Shown: positions 25,468-34,933, numbered from the stretch's first letter. The stretch is 64,000 bases of DNA from Alphaproteobacteria bacterium (GCA_016794125.1 JAEUKT010000002.1:1-64000), one strand, 5' to 3'. Program-made: numbers and translations. The notes: generated by a model not told the origin, from the letters alone.

Positions 25468-27360
25468 ATGTCCGAAACCAGCAAACGCGCTTCCGATATC
25501 ATGACCGCGCGACTGGTATTGCTGGGCCTGTTCATCGCGGCCTCGGCGATTTATTTCCCGTGGCGGCTGACGGTGTTCAACCCCGAAGCGCCTATTTTTT
25601 CAGCCCTGTTCTATGCCGTCGAATTGATCGGTTTTATCTGGGGCATTATCTTTCTGCTGAGCGTGCTGAGAATTTCCAAGCCGCAGACGCTGCCGGTGCA
25701 GCCGGGCATCGCGGTCGATGTTTTTATCCCCACCTATAACGAGCCCGTCGATATCGTGCGCCGCACGGTGGTCGCGGCGCTGCGCATTTCATACCCTCAC
25801 GAAACATGGCTGCTGGACGATGGCAACCGCGCCGAAATGCGCGCGATGGCCGAAGAACTGGGCTGCCGCTATATCGCGCGCGACAAAAACACCCATGCCA
25901 AGGCCGGCAACCTGAACAACGCATTGTTGCAGGCGAAGGGCGAATTCATCGCGCTGTTTGACGCGGATTTCATCGCGGAGCCGCGCTTTCTCGACCGCAC
26001 GCTCGGCTATTTCGCCGATCCGAAAGTCTCCTTCGTGCAGACGCCGCAGGAATATTACAATTTCGATTCATACCAGTATTTCGGCCCCGACCGCGCGCGC
26101 GAGGCATGGTCGGAACATTCGCTGTTCTACCGCGTCATCCAGCCGGGCCGCGACATATATAACGGCGCGATGTTCTGCGGCTGCGCAGCCGTGCTGCGCC
26201 GCGCCGCGATTGATTCCGTGGGCGGCGTCGCGACCGGCACCGTGACCGAAGACATGCACACATCGGTGCGCCTGCACAATGCGGGCTGGTCGTCTGTCTT
26301 TCACGCGGAGACATTGTCGGCCGGGCTTGCGCCGCATGACGCGCTGGGTTTCCGCAAGCAGCGCCTGCGCTGGGCGCAGGGCGCGATGCAGGTCTTCCGC
26401 ACCGAAAAACTGATCCGCGGCGCAAAGGGCCTGTCGCCGTTCCAGCGCCTTGGCTATGTCATGCATGTCATTTCGCACATGGAAGGCCTGCGCCATACAT
26501 TTATTTACCTGACTCCGGTCGTGGCGCTGGGCTTTGGGATGTCCCCGTTCCGGTTGGATCTTACTTTCGGCGAATGGGCGATGTTCACAATGCCCGGCAT
26601 CATCCTTGGCATTTTCTGCTTCGAGGAATTCGCGCGCGGCCATGCGCGCATCCTGCGCAACGAACTTTTCAACCTCGCGCGCTGCCCGTCTTCCATGCGC
26701 TCGCTGCTGAAGCTTTTTGACACGCGCCACCTTGCCTTCATCGTAACCCCGAAAATCAAAGCGCAGCATGACAGTTTCCTTTTCCCGTGGATCATCCTGG
26801 GACTGACGCTGGCTGCGATGGCGAAGGTGGCGTGGGAACTGGCACATGGCACCTCACGGCTGGTGGGATGGCCGCTGGTGACCGTGATGACATGGGCGAT
26901 ACTCAGCGCCGCAATGGCCGTCTGTGTCTGCCTGCTGACGCGACGCTGCTCCAAAAACCGCCGCAATTTCTCGCGCTTCCCCGTGACGCTGCAGGCGACG
27001 GTGCAGCCCGAAAACGCGCCCGGCACGAAAATCGACGCCGTGGTGACCGATCTTGCCGATGGCGGCATCACGCTGCGCGCGCAGGACGGAGAGCAGTCGC
27101 TGCCCCAAACACGCTGCAAGGTCAGCCTGCGCATCGGCGGGCAGGAAATTCCGCTGAGCCTCGACCTGCAGCCGCGTAATGGCGGCAGGAGCAGCGGCGG
27201 GAGATTAATATGGAAAAATCAGGCCGAACAGGATAACTATATCCACCTGATGATGGTCGATCGCATCCGCTGGCTGGCGACGTTCGACGATATCCAGCTC
27301 AAAACTTTCATGGGCTGGCTGCTGCCGCGCCGCGAAAGCCGTGTTCAGGTTTCCGGCTGA
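25468..27360 (+). CDS. BcsA-like family 2 glycosyltransferase with PilZ domain
   Basis: A 630-residue membrane glycosyltransferase from the ATG at 25468. Two N-terminal membrane helices precede the GT-A domain: VFIPTYNEP, the first Asp in LLDDGNR (about 117), DADF (about 166), TEDMHTS (about 260) and QRLRWAQG (about 298), the D, DxD, TED and QxxRW set of processive cellulose synthases. Further membrane helices follow, and the last 130 residues form a PilZ domain with RRNFSRFPV and DLADGGI, the c-di-GMP-binding motifs in slightly altered form. It would polymerise a beta-linked glucan and export it under c-di-GMP control. No bcsB, bcsZ or bcsC is next to it; bcsS is. Confidence 0.85.
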   Translation: MSETSKRASDIMTARLVLLGLFIAASAIYFPWRLTVFNPEAPIFSALFYAVELIGFIWGIIFLLSVLRISKPQTLPVQPGIAVDVFIPTYNEPVDIVRRTVVAALRISYPHETWLLDDGNRAEMRAMAEELGCRYIARDKNTHAKAGNLNNALLQAKGEFIALFDADFIAEPRFLDRTLGYFADPKVSFVQTPQEYYNFDSYQYFGPDRAREAWSEHSLFYRVIQPGRDIYNGAMFCGCAAVLRRAAIDSVGGVATGTVTEDMHTSVRLHNAGWSSVFHAETLSAGLAPHDALGFRKQRLRWAQGAMQVFRTEKLIRGAKGLSPFQRLGYVMHVISHMEGLRHTFIYLTPVVALGFGMSPFRLDLTFGEWAMFTMPGIILGIFCFEEFARGHARILRNELFNLARCPSSMRSLLKLFDTRHLAFIVTPKIKAQHDSFLFPWIILGLTLAAMAKVAWELAHGTSRLVGWPLVTVMTWAILSAAMAVCVCLLTRRCSKNRRNFSRFPVTLQATVQPENAPGTKIDAVVTDLADGGITLRAQDGEQSLPQTRCKVSLRIGGQEIPLSLDLQPRNGGRSSGGRLIWKNQAEQDNYIHLMMVDRIRWLATFDDIQLKTFMGWLLPRRESRVQVSG

Positions 27361-27502
27361 CCCCCATTTAGTGACAAAATAACAACATCCGGCAAACTAG
27401 CGCGTTTGGGGCGAAGTAACGCTACACTTCAACCTGCGGCTGTAATAAATTCCAGAACAGATAACGATTTAACACCAGACTTAAGCAAAGGAATTCACGA
27501 CC

Positions 27503-28222
27503 ATGACCAAGGCAAAACTTTTCTCGGCACTCGCTCTCGCAGGCTGCCTGATCGCCGCCCCCATCAACGCGCAAGCTGAAAAAGCGGCCGGCTGGGTCGG
27601 TATCGATTTCGCTCCCGATTCCTACTACGCCTATGTCGGCGCGGTTGCCGCAATTTCGGGCCAGGACCTGGCATCGCAGGACGGCTGGGTGCTGCGCGCC
27701 ACCGCCGGTTTCGGCCAGTATGACTACGACACCACCGCAGTTCCCTCGGGCAACGTCGATGGCGACGGCTACGGCGGCGACCTGATGATCGGTTACGCGT
27801 ACTTCTTCAACGGCGGCAACGCGAAAGCGCTGATCGGCGGCGACGTGAACCACAACAACCTCGACCCCAACGATCCCACTTCCAAAACCGACGGCGGCGA
27901 AGGCGGCGTGAAGGGCATGCTGGAACTGAACGTCAACGCGTCGCAGAACGTCGATCTGGGCGCGATGGGTTCCTACTCCACCTCGTTCGACACCTACTGG
28001 TCGCGCTTCACCGGCACCTATAACTTCGGCCCCGTCAAGTTCGGCCCCGAAGTGCTGTTCATGGGTAACGATTCCTATGACCAGGCCCGCATCGGCGCGG
28101 CGCTGTCCGATATCGACCTGAACGGCCTTGCCACCGCGCGCGTCTATGCCGGCTATGCTTCGACCAACGGTCAGGGCGACGACGGCATGTACGGCGGTCT
28201 CGCACTCGGCAAAAGCTTCTAA
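27503..28222 (+). CDS. bcsS: Cellulose biosynthesis outer-membrane protein BcsS-like
   Basis: 239 residues with a clear signal peptide (cleavage after AQA near residue 25) and a beta-barrel-like body of alternating Gly/aromatic strands. YYAYVGAVAAISGQ, DGWVLRATAGFGQYDYD, GGDLMIGYAYFF, MGSYSTSFDTYWSRF and a final FGPEVLFMGNDSYDQARIG match my memory of BcsS from alphaproteobacterial bcs clusters. AAAGGA lies ten bases upstream of the ATG. Its position 142 bases after the BcsA-like synthase supports a role in handling the exported polymer at the outer membrane; its precise function is unknown. Confidence 0.8.
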   Translation: MTKAKLFSALALAGCLIAAPINAQAEKAAGWVGIDFAPDSYYAYVGAVAAISGQDLASQDGWVLRATAGFGQYDYDTTAVPSGNVDGDGYGGDLMIGYAYFFNGGNAKALIGGDVNHNNLDPNDPTSKTDGGEGGVKGMLELNVNASQNVDLGAMGSYSTSFDTYWSRFTGTYNFGPVKFGPEVLFMGNDSYDQARIGAALSDIDLNGLATARVYAGYASTNGQGDDGMYGGLALGKSF

Positions 28223-28233
28223 TCAGCGCCGAG

Positions 28234-28776
28234 ATGGCTGATATCGCCCTTACACGGCGACAAGTGATCCAAACGCTCCTGGCGCTCTGCGCCGGGGGCG
28301 TTTGTCTTTTGGGGGATGAGGTAAACGCCGCGTTTCGCGGCAGGTGGAACAACGCGAACCACGACCCCACCTTCGAAAACTTCCGCGACCTTTCCGCTAT
28401 CATCACGCTGCAGGATGACCTGGACACGCAGGCCGCACGCGACATTTACAAAGCATTGATGGACGAACCCTGGGGGCCGAGCCATATGACACGGCTGCAC
28501 ACCAAAATCGGCGCGGCGCTGGCGGCGCATGACGGTAAAAGTACGCGCCCGCCGATGCAGGACGCGTCGTGGCAGTTCGACGACGGCGAAAAATGGTTCG
28601 CGCGCCATGTGCTGGAAATCTGGTACACCGGAATCTATGTGAACGCCGAACGCCCGCGCGCCCGCATCCTGTACGACGCTGCGCTGATGTTCGGCTGCGC
28701 GCCCGCCCTGCCCGTGCCGATGGTGCAGCCGCTGGGATTTGGCAACTGGGCGCTGGCGCCGGAAAAACCGGAATGA
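28234..28776 (+). CDS. Small subunit of membrane-bound FAD dehydrogenase (sorbitol/fructose dehydrogenase type)
   Basis: 180 residues beginning MADIALTRRQVIQTLLALCAGG, a twin-arginine-like leader, and ending with ARHVLEIWYTGIY and a DAALMFGCAPALPVP segment, the conserved C-terminal pattern of the small subunit of FAD-dependent sorbitol, fructose and gluconate dehydrogenases. In characterised complexes this subunit escorts the GMC-type large subunit across the membrane. Here its TGA overlaps the ATG of the GMC gene, fitting that pairing. Confidence 0.75.
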   Translation: MADIALTRRQVIQTLLALCAGGVCLLGDEVNAAFRGRWNNANHDPTFENFRDLSAIITLQDDLDTQAARDIYKALMDEPWGPSHMTRLHTKIGAALAAHDGKSTRPPMQDASWQFDDGEKWFARHVLEIWYTGIYVNAERPRARILYDAALMFGCAPALPVPMVQPLGFGNWALAPEKPE

Positions 28777-30371
28777 CCAGCGCCGGACACATCGATGCAG
28801 ATGTCGTCATCATCGGGTCGGGCGTGGCGGGCGCGCTGACGGCATATCGGCTGGCAAAGGACGGCGTTAAAAACATCGTGGTGCTGGAGGCCGGCCCCCG
28901 CATCGACCGCGCCGATATCGTGCGCAATTTTACCAAAAGCCCCTATGACGATTTTTCCTACGGCTATCCGAACGCCGCGCATGCGCCGCGCCCCGACTGG
29001 ACGAACGAAAAAGACAGCGGCATCGGCATGACCGGCCCCGTGACAGCAAGGAACGAATACCTGCGCGTCCTCGGCGGCACCACTTGGCACTGGAGCGGCA
29101 GCACGCCGCGCCTGCACCCCGCCGATTTCCGCCTGCGCCGCACGCATGGCGTGGGCATGGACTGGCCGTTCGGTTACGAGACGCTCGCGCCTTTTTACAA
29201 CGAAGCCGAAGCGGAACTTGGCGTGGCCGGCGATTCCGATTTCAACGACGGATCGCCACGCGACCAAAGTTTTCCCATGCCGCCCATCCCCCTTGGCTTT
29301 GGCGACAGGGAAATTGCAAAGGGGCTGCCCGGCATCAAATTCTTTTCCCGCCCCGTCGCGCGCGCCAGCCGGCCGTATAACGGGCGCGGCGCCTGCGAGG
29401 GATTCGGGTCCTGCATGCCCGTCTGCCCTTCGGGCGCGCAATACACGGCGGCCGAACATGTGGCGCGCGCCGAAAAACTGGGCGTGCGCGTCATGCCCGA
29501 CACCCGCGTCGACCGCATCGCGGCGCAAGGCAGCGTCACGCATATCGAGGCAGCGCGGCCCGACGGATCGCGCATAACGGCACGCGCGAAAATTTTCGTG
29601 GTCGCCGCCAACGGCATGGAAACACCGCGCCTGCTGCTGATGAGCGCAGGCGAAAGCAGCCCCGCCGGCATCGCCAACAGCTCGGGCCAGGTCGGGCGCA
29701 ATTACATGGACCATCCCAGCCTTGTCGTCCGCCTCTTGATGCCCAAGCCCGTCTGGCAGGGACGCGGCCCGGTCACGGTCATGGCCAGCCACGATTTCCG
29801 CGACGGCGATTTTCGCAAAACCCGCCCCGGCTGGATTATCGCGACCGACAACCGCAATCCGGTCGGTGGCATCGCCGCCGCGCTGATCGCACAGGGCGTG
29901 GAACCGCCCGCGCTGGCCGCGCAAATCCGCGATCAGGCCGCGCGCGTGGTCGATATTCTGGGCAGCGCCGAACAGCTGCCCGAGGCGAAAAACGGCATCT
30001 CGCTGGACTGGTCGAAACGCGACAGCGCGGGGCAGCCCCGCATCCGCCATTATTATTCGCTGGGCGGTTACGAGCAAAACGGCATCGACCATATGCGCGC
30101 GGCGTTCAAGGAATATGCGGCGACGCTGGGGGCGCAGGTGCTGAATATCTCCGATACCTTCACCGCGCATCACATGATGGGCATGACGCGCATGGGCACG
30201 CATGCCAAAACATCCGTCACCGATGAATTCGGCCGCTGCCACGACCACAAAAACCTGTTTATCGCGGGCGCATCGCTTTTCCCTGCAGGCGGCTGCGTTA
30301 GCCCGACGCTGACAATTGCGGCGCTGGCGCTGCGCAACGCACGCGAAATCGCCCGCCAGCTAAAGACATAA
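28773..30371 (+). CDS. GMC-family FAD dehydrogenase, large subunit
   Basis: 532 residues from the ATG at 28773. The N-terminal dinucleotide-binding motif is VVIIGSGVAGALTAYRL with VVLEAGP after it. GGTTWHWSGSTPRLHP is a typical GMC segment, and the C-terminal part has HHMMGMTRMGTH and GCVSPTLTIAALALR with the active-site region. It resembles large subunits of membrane-bound gluconate, fructose or sorbitol dehydrogenases. No multi-haem cytochrome c subunit follows: the next gene is an SPFH protein, so the electron acceptor subunit must be elsewhere or absent. The substrate is not predictable. Confidence 0.85.
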   Translation: MTSAGHIDADVVIIGSGVAGALTAYRLAKDGVKNIVVLEAGPRIDRADIVRNFTKSPYDDFSYGYPNAAHAPRPDWTNEKDSGIGMTGPVTARNEYLRVLGGTTWHWSGSTPRLHPADFRLRRTHGVGMDWPFGYETLAPFYNEAEAELGVAGDSDFNDGSPRDQSFPMPPIPLGFGDREIAKGLPGIKFFSRPVARASRPYNGRGACEGFGSCMPVCPSGAQYTAAEHVARAEKLGVRVMPDTRVDRIAAQGSVTHIEAARPDGSRITARAKIFVVAANGMETPRLLLMSAGESSPAGIANSSGQVGRNYMDHPSLVVRLLMPKPVWQGRGPVTVMASHDFRDGDFRKTRPGWIIATDNRNPVGGIAAALIAQGVEPPALAAQIRDQAARVVDILGSAEQLPEAKNGISLDWSKRDSAGQPRIRHYYSLGGYEQNGIDHMRAAFKEYAATLGAQVLNISDTFTAHHMMGMTRMGTHAKTSVTDEFGRCHDHKNLFIAGASLFPAGGCVSPTLTIAALALRNAREIARQLKT

Positions 30372-30474
30372 TCCGTTTCCGTTTTCCCGATTACCGCCGC
30401 AACAATTTATTAATCGCTTTTCGCTAGAGTGCGGATAGCGGGAAATCCGCCGCGGCATCTTTCAGGGGCATTTC

Positions 30475-32517
30475 ATGGAATCCAATATCCAGTTCATTTA
30501 CGCGGTCATTGCGATCATCGCGATCGTCGCCGTCATGTTCAATTTCCTCGTCAACGTCGGGTCGAAGGAAATCGCGATCATGGAGCAGCGTTTCTTCGGC
30601 AAGGAGCTGGACCCCGGCCACGTCTTCGCCATGCAGGGCGAGGTCGGGCTGAAAGCCGCTTATCTTTCCCCCGGCCTGCATGTGGTGCTGTGGCCGATCG
30701 TGCGCGTGGTTTATAAACCCGATTTCCTCACCATCGGCGCGGATGAATTGGGTATCGTCGAAGCGACCGACGGGCAGGCGCTGTCATCCGGCCGCATTTT
30801 CGCCGACGACCCCGCCGGCGAAACGCACAACAATTTCCAGGACCCCCTGTCCTTCCTTGCCAATGGCGGCATCCGCGGCAAGCAGCTGCGCTTCCTGACC
30901 AACGGGACGTTCAAGATCAACCCGTATTTGTTCAAGGTAACCAAGATCAAGAAAACCTTCATCCCCGAAGGATCGATCGGCGTGGTGACCGCATCCGACG
31001 GCGCGCCGCTGAACCGCCTGCTGGGTCACAGCGTGTCCGGCCACGACAACTTCCAGAAGGCCGAAGCCTTCCTGAAAAACGGCGGCCAGAAAGGCCCGCA
31101 GATCGATTTCCTGCGCCCCGGCACGTATAACATCAACACCGAAATCTTCCGCGTCGAAGTGCGCGAAGCGGTGAAAATCGGCGAGAACGAGATCGGCGTG
31201 ATCGACGCGCGCGACGGCCTGCCCATGAACGAACATGAAGTCGTCGTGCAGACGCCCGAAGACCACGACAATTTCCAGGACGGCGAAAAATTCCTGAAAA
31301 ACGGCGGCCAGCGCGGCCCGCAGGAAAACATCCTGACGCCCGGTACCTATTACATCAACCCCTACCTGTTCTCCGTCACCAAGCATAAACAGACGACGAT
31401 CAAGCAGGGCGAGGTCGGTGTGATGATTTCCAACATCGGCAAGGACCCGTCGGAATTCAAGACGCCCGAACAGCAGAACGAAGACGCGTCGGATGATAAA
31501 GGCCGCACGCGCCATGTGGTGTCGAAAGGCTTCCGCGGCATCCAGCGCGAGGTGTTGGGCCCCGGATCGTATAACATCAACCCGCTCGCCTATTACGTCA
31601 TCATCATCCCGACCGTGACAAGATCCGTCGAATGGAGCGCGGAGGCGAACCAGGCCGCCGGTGCCGCCAGCTTCGATCCGTTCGAGGTCGTGTCGCATGA
31701 CGGCTTCCCGATGAAGGTCGAAGTGCGCTGCCAGTACCGCATCCTGCCCGAAAACGCGCCCTATGTGGTGCAGAAGATCGGATCGGTGAGCCAGCTGGAA
31801 TCCAACGTGCTGCACCCGCAGATCGACGGTATCTTCCGCGCGCAGGTCGCGCGCAGCCCCGCCATCGCCTACCAGCAGAACCGCGCCGAAGAACAGAAAA
31901 TGGCCGAAGAAGCGGTACGGCAGGACCTGACCAAATACCGCGTCGACGTGGTGTCGGTCATGGTGACCAACATCCACCTGCCCGAAGCCCTGATGCGCAC
32001 CACGCAGCAGAAAAATTTGGCGGAGCAGGAAAAATCGATGTATGACGCGAAGAAGGAAGCCGAAACGCGCCGCATCCAGTTCGAAAAAACCAAGACCGAA
32101 GCCGACCAGCAGGTCGCGATCATCACGGCGGAAGCCGGCATCATGGTCGCCCAGCACGAAGCGAAGCAGACCGAAGAACGCGCCCGCGGCGACGCCGCCC
32201 GCGTCCGCATGCTGGCCGAAGCAGAAGCCACGAAAACCAAGCAGATCGGCGACGCCGAAGCATCCATCATCCAGGCGAAGGGTGAAGCGCAGGCGAAGGC
32301 CTATCGCGACCAGGCATCGGCGCTGACCGCGTCGGGCGTGACGTCGGTCGAGATCATGAAGGCGATTTCCGTCGCGGGGCTGAAAATCACCCCCGACATC
32401 ATGGTATCGGGCGCGAACAACGACGGCAGCGGCAATAACGGCGGCGGGCTTGTCAACGTGCTGCTGGGCCGCATGCTGCAGGAGCAGAAAGCGGCAAACG
32501 GCGGCAAGGCGTCGTAA
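30475..32517 (+). CDS. SPFH/band-7 protein with tandem N-terminal repeats
   Basis: 680 residues. One N-terminal membrane helix (about 8-28) is followed by a degenerate first unit (31-80) and four repeats with conserved starts at residues 92, 168, 240 and 314 (LGIVEATDG, IGVVTASDG, IGVIDARDG, VGVMISNIG) and ends of the type LxPGTYxINPYLFxV; repeats one to three share DNFQ and FLKNGGQ. An SPFH domain follows (about 385-520), then a long Ala/Glu/Lys-rich coiled coil (about 525-630) and a Gly-rich tail. SPFH proteins form oligomeric membrane scaffolds. The repeat-SPFH-coiled-coil order recalls eukaryotic major vault protein; that is an architectural comparison, not proof of homology. AGGGG precedes the ATG. 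Confidence 0.85.
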   Translation: MESNIQFIYAVIAIIAIVAVMFNFLVNVGSKEIAIMEQRFFGKELDPGHVFAMQGEVGLKAAYLSPGLHVVLWPIVRVVYKPDFLTIGADELGIVEATDGQALSSGRIFADDPAGETHNNFQDPLSFLANGGIRGKQLRFLTNGTFKINPYLFKVTKIKKTFIPEGSIGVVTASDGAPLNRLLGHSVSGHDNFQKAEAFLKNGGQKGPQIDFLRPGTYNINTEIFRVEVREAVKIGENEIGVIDARDGLPMNEHEVVVQTPEDHDNFQDGEKFLKNGGQRGPQENILTPGTYYINPYLFSVTKHKQTTIKQGEVGVMISNIGKDPSEFKTPEQQNEDASDDKGRTRHVVSKGFRGIQREVLGPGSYNINPLAYYVIIIPTVTRSVEWSAEANQAAGAASFDPFEVVSHDGFPMKVEVRCQYRILPENAPYVVQKIGSVSQLESNVLHPQIDGIFRAQVARSPAIAYQQNRAEEQKMAEEAVRQDLTKYRVDVVSVMVTNIHLPEALMRTTQQKNLAEQEKSMYDAKKEAETRRIQFEKTKTEADQQVAIITAEAGIMVAQHEAKQTEERARGDAARVRMLAEAEATKTKQIGDAEASIIQAKGEAQAKAYRDQASALTASGVTSVEIMKAISVAGLKITPDIMVSGANNDGSGNNGGGLVNVLLGRMLQEQKAANGGKAS

Positions 32518-32529
32518 GCTTTATCGCGG

Positions 32530-32838
32530 CTAAATGAACGACAGCGCAAAGCTGAAAACTGCGCCAGCCAGCCCGATAATGCCCAGTATTACGCATGTCT
32601 TGCGGGGCAGTTTCAGCTGCATGGCAAGCGCCGTCAGGACGATCAGGGATAAAAAGACAAAGCCCGCACCATGGCAGACAGCCGCCATCCCCTCGAGCGT
32701 ATAAGGGCCGCTGAAGCGCGTCGAGCCCGTGTAATGGCGCGTGACCATCGCCACAAGCCCGCGGCCCGCCAGCAACAGGGCGAGGAATGACAGGATGGCA
32801 GCAAAAACCCACTCGGCCGCTTTCTTTGGTTTTTCCAT
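32530..32838 (-). CDS. Small membrane protein, unknown
   Basis: 102 residues with three hydrophobic helices (about 9-30, 50-72 and 78-100). The ATG at 32838 has AGGA at good spacing; the ATG two codons upstream does not. It starts a few bases after the stop of the FAD oxidase and so probably forms the third gene of that transcript. No family was recognised. Confidence 0.65.
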   Translation of the reverse strand: MEKPKKAAEWVFAAILSFLALLLAGRGLVAMVTRHYTGSTRFSGPYTLEGMAAVCHGAGFVFLSLIVLTALAMQLKLPRKTCVILGIIGLAGAVFSFALSFI

Positions 32839-32846
32839 TTTCATTC

Positions 32847-34307
32847 CTAACTGAACATCTGTTTGTAATACCGGTACCAGTCGCTTTGGAACACTTCGCC
32901 CGGGTCGTAGGATTGTTTCAACTCCAGCAGGCGGGGCAGTTTGGGATAGGCCTTTTCCACCTGTTCCTTCAGCGCCCAGCGGTGATAGGTGAGGTAATAG
33001 GTGCCACCCAGCGACAGCGCGATATCGTAAAGCGTGCGGAAATCATGTTTCGCTTTCTCGATTCCTTCCGGCGTATGCACCACATACAGGTTGAAAATGA
33101 TGCAGGCGTAATCTTCGCGCGCCCAGGGCATAAAGCTTTCGGTATCGGGCTGGATGAAGCGCACCGTGCCGTAAATGATATCCATGCCGTTTTGCAGCGC
33201 GGCTTTGCGCGCGGTTTCCATGAATTCCGCGAATTTGGCGCGCGGCACATACACCTCGCTGAGCATCAGCGACGATCCCGCCGCTTCGCCGCGCTCTTTG
33301 GCGAATTCCTTGTTGAAATCCTTTAAATAGATTCCCGTCTGGTGCGCATCCGACCAGTAAATCTGGTTGTTCGTCTCCAGATAATGGTCGCGGTAAACCT
33401 CGTAGGCGCGCTTTTTATCCAGATGCGCAAGGCGGTAAAGCCCCTTCCACGCATCCAGCCCAAGGTCGTGCGACGCAGCGGATACCGGCGTATCGTCCGG
33501 CACAGGCAGGTAACAGGTGAAGATGCCGCGACGCATAAAATCATCCGATTTTTCATCCGTCATGTACTGGAAATCGCCGTACAGGTATCCATCCTTCACC
33601 CGGCTCTCCACCGCCGGAATCAAATCGGCCGCCAGTATCACATCAACAACGCGTTTCAGTTTGATGCGTTTGCCCAGCCGTAATTTGATGGTGTTGATAA
33701 TGCCGAACAACCCGTAGCCGCCAATCACCTGCTTGAACAGTTCCGCGTTTTCATCGCGGCTGCAGGTGACCAGTTGTTCATCCGCCATCAGCAGCGTGAA
33801 GGATTCGATGTCGCTGATGATCGGCGGCTTGGTCAGGCTGCGGCCGTGGATGTTGGATGCCAGGGCGCCGCCCAGCGTCAGCTCGTCCGCGCCGGTCTGT
33901 TTTTGTATCACGCATAAATCGGGCGCATTTTTGTTGATATGCGCGATCAGCTGCGGCCATTGGATGCCCGATTCAACCTCGACGATTTTCGCGGGCACAT
34001 CGATCGAAATCACCCTGTTCATCGAACGCATATCCAGAAGCGTGGTGTCAGTGCCGAATTGCTGGCCGCCCATCGCGTGGCGCGCGCCTGAAATGCTGAC
34101 TTTCTGGCCGAGGCGCTTGGCATAGGACAGGCTGCGCAGCAGGTCGGCCGCGCCGTCGGGTTTTAAAATTTCGGCGACCGTCGTTTCGTTCAGCTGCGCA
34201 TGCACATCATTCACCACCTCGCCCGCCGCCAGCAGTTTTGCCGGGCGCAGGAAAGGCAGCGCGGATGCCGCCATGGCGGTGGTTTTCAAAAAATCGCGGC
34301 GTTTCAT
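32847..34307 (-). CDS. Tat-exported FAD-linked oxidase (sugar-lactone oxidase type)
   Basis: 486 residues starting with a twin-arginine signal (MKRRDFLKTTAMAASALPFL). The FAD-binding domain of the vanillyl-alcohol oxidase fold is visible as VSISGARHAMGGQQ, LLDMRSMNRV and GADELTLGGALASNIHGRS. The C-terminal part ends with the lactone-oxidase-like YDPGEVFQSDWYRYY. It probably oxidises a sugar lactone or similar substrate in the periplasm. Its ATG overlaps the stop of the upstream seven-helix membrane protein by ATGA. A second, cytoplasmic-looking relative is encoded at 45657-47132. Confidence 0.8.
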   Translation of the reverse strand: MKRRDFLKTTAMAASALPFLRPAKLLAAGEVVNDVHAQLNETTVAEILKPDGAADLLRSLSYAKRLGQKVSISGARHAMGGQQFGTDTTLLDMRSMNRVISIDVPAKIVEVESGIQWPQLIAHINKNAPDLCVIQKQTGADELTLGGALASNIHGRSLTKPPIISDIESFTLLMADEQLVTCSRDENAELFKQVIGGYGLFGIINTIKLRLGKRIKLKRVVDVILAADLIPAVESRVKDGYLYGDFQYMTDEKSDDFMRRGIFTCYLPVPDDTPVSAASHDLGLDAWKGLYRLAHLDKKRAYEVYRDHYLETNNQIYWSDAHQTGIYLKDFNKEFAKERGEAAGSSLMLSEVYVPRAKFAEFMETARKAALQNGMDIIYGTVRFIQPDTESFMPWAREDYACIIFNLYVVHTPEGIEKAKHDFRTLYDIALSLGGTYYLTYHRWALKEQVEKAYPKLPRLLELKQSYDPGEVFQSDWYRYYKQMFS

Positions 34308-34933
34308 GCTTTGGCTCCGGTCAGATGGCGGGCGCAGATGTAAATCAGAATAATCGCGGTAAACTGGATCAGGTGGAACAGCGCGTTATGGTCGAAATAA
34401 ACCGGATGCAGCGCAACCTTGAAATGCTGCACGCCCGCGCCCGCAAATGTCAGCAACAACCCCGTAATCCCCGCCAGCATGGGCTTGGCATGCGTTTTGC
34501 GCCAGACGCAGATAAAGGCCGTCATCATGAACAGCACCGCGGGCAGGTAATTGGCCAGTGCCACCGCAAAACCCGATTCATATTGCGAGATGTAAAAGCA
34601 ATATCCCAACAGTTGCAGCAGCGCGACGCGCTGCACAATTCCCACCCATTTTCCGTGCAGCAGCAGCACCGCGCCGACACACCACCCCGCCAGCGCCATC
34701 ACGCCCAGCGATGCCAGCGTCAGCAGCCATAAATTGACATTAATTTCGGATGCCGGATCGGCGAAGAAGCCATGCACCAGCGCCCCCGCAAACGCGCCGA
34801 TGCCGATGCCCGCAAACATCATCAGGAACGCCGCGCGCAACGGCGATTTGTGCGCGCGCAAAGTGAGTGCCGCGACCGCCGCACATTCGGCGGCGACAAT
34901 AAAATCGGTGATGGTGACGGCGGGTTCCAGCAT
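34304..34933 (-). CDS. Seven-helix membrane protein, unknown (possible ceramidase/CREST-like)
   Basis: 209 residues, almost entirely hydrophobic, with about seven membrane helices. A Glu sits in the first helix (FIVAAECAAVA), VHGFF in the second and DHNALFHLIQF in the last, loosely like the metal-binding Glu, His and Asp/His pattern of the CREST hydrolase superfamily. This is only a resemblance. The gene is translationally coupled to the Tat-exported FAD oxidase, so a membrane partner or electron route for that enzyme is another possibility. Confidence 0.65.
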   Translation of the reverse strand: MLEPAVTITDFIVAAECAAVAALTLRAHKSPLRAAFLMMFAGIGIGAFAGALVHGFFADPASEINVNLWLLTLASLGVMALAGWCVGAVLLLHGKWVGIVQRVALLQLLGYCFYISQYESGFAVALANYLPAVLFMMTAFICVWRKTHAKPMLAGITGLLLTFAGAGVQHFKVALHPVYFDHNALFHLIQFTAIILIYICARHLTGAKA

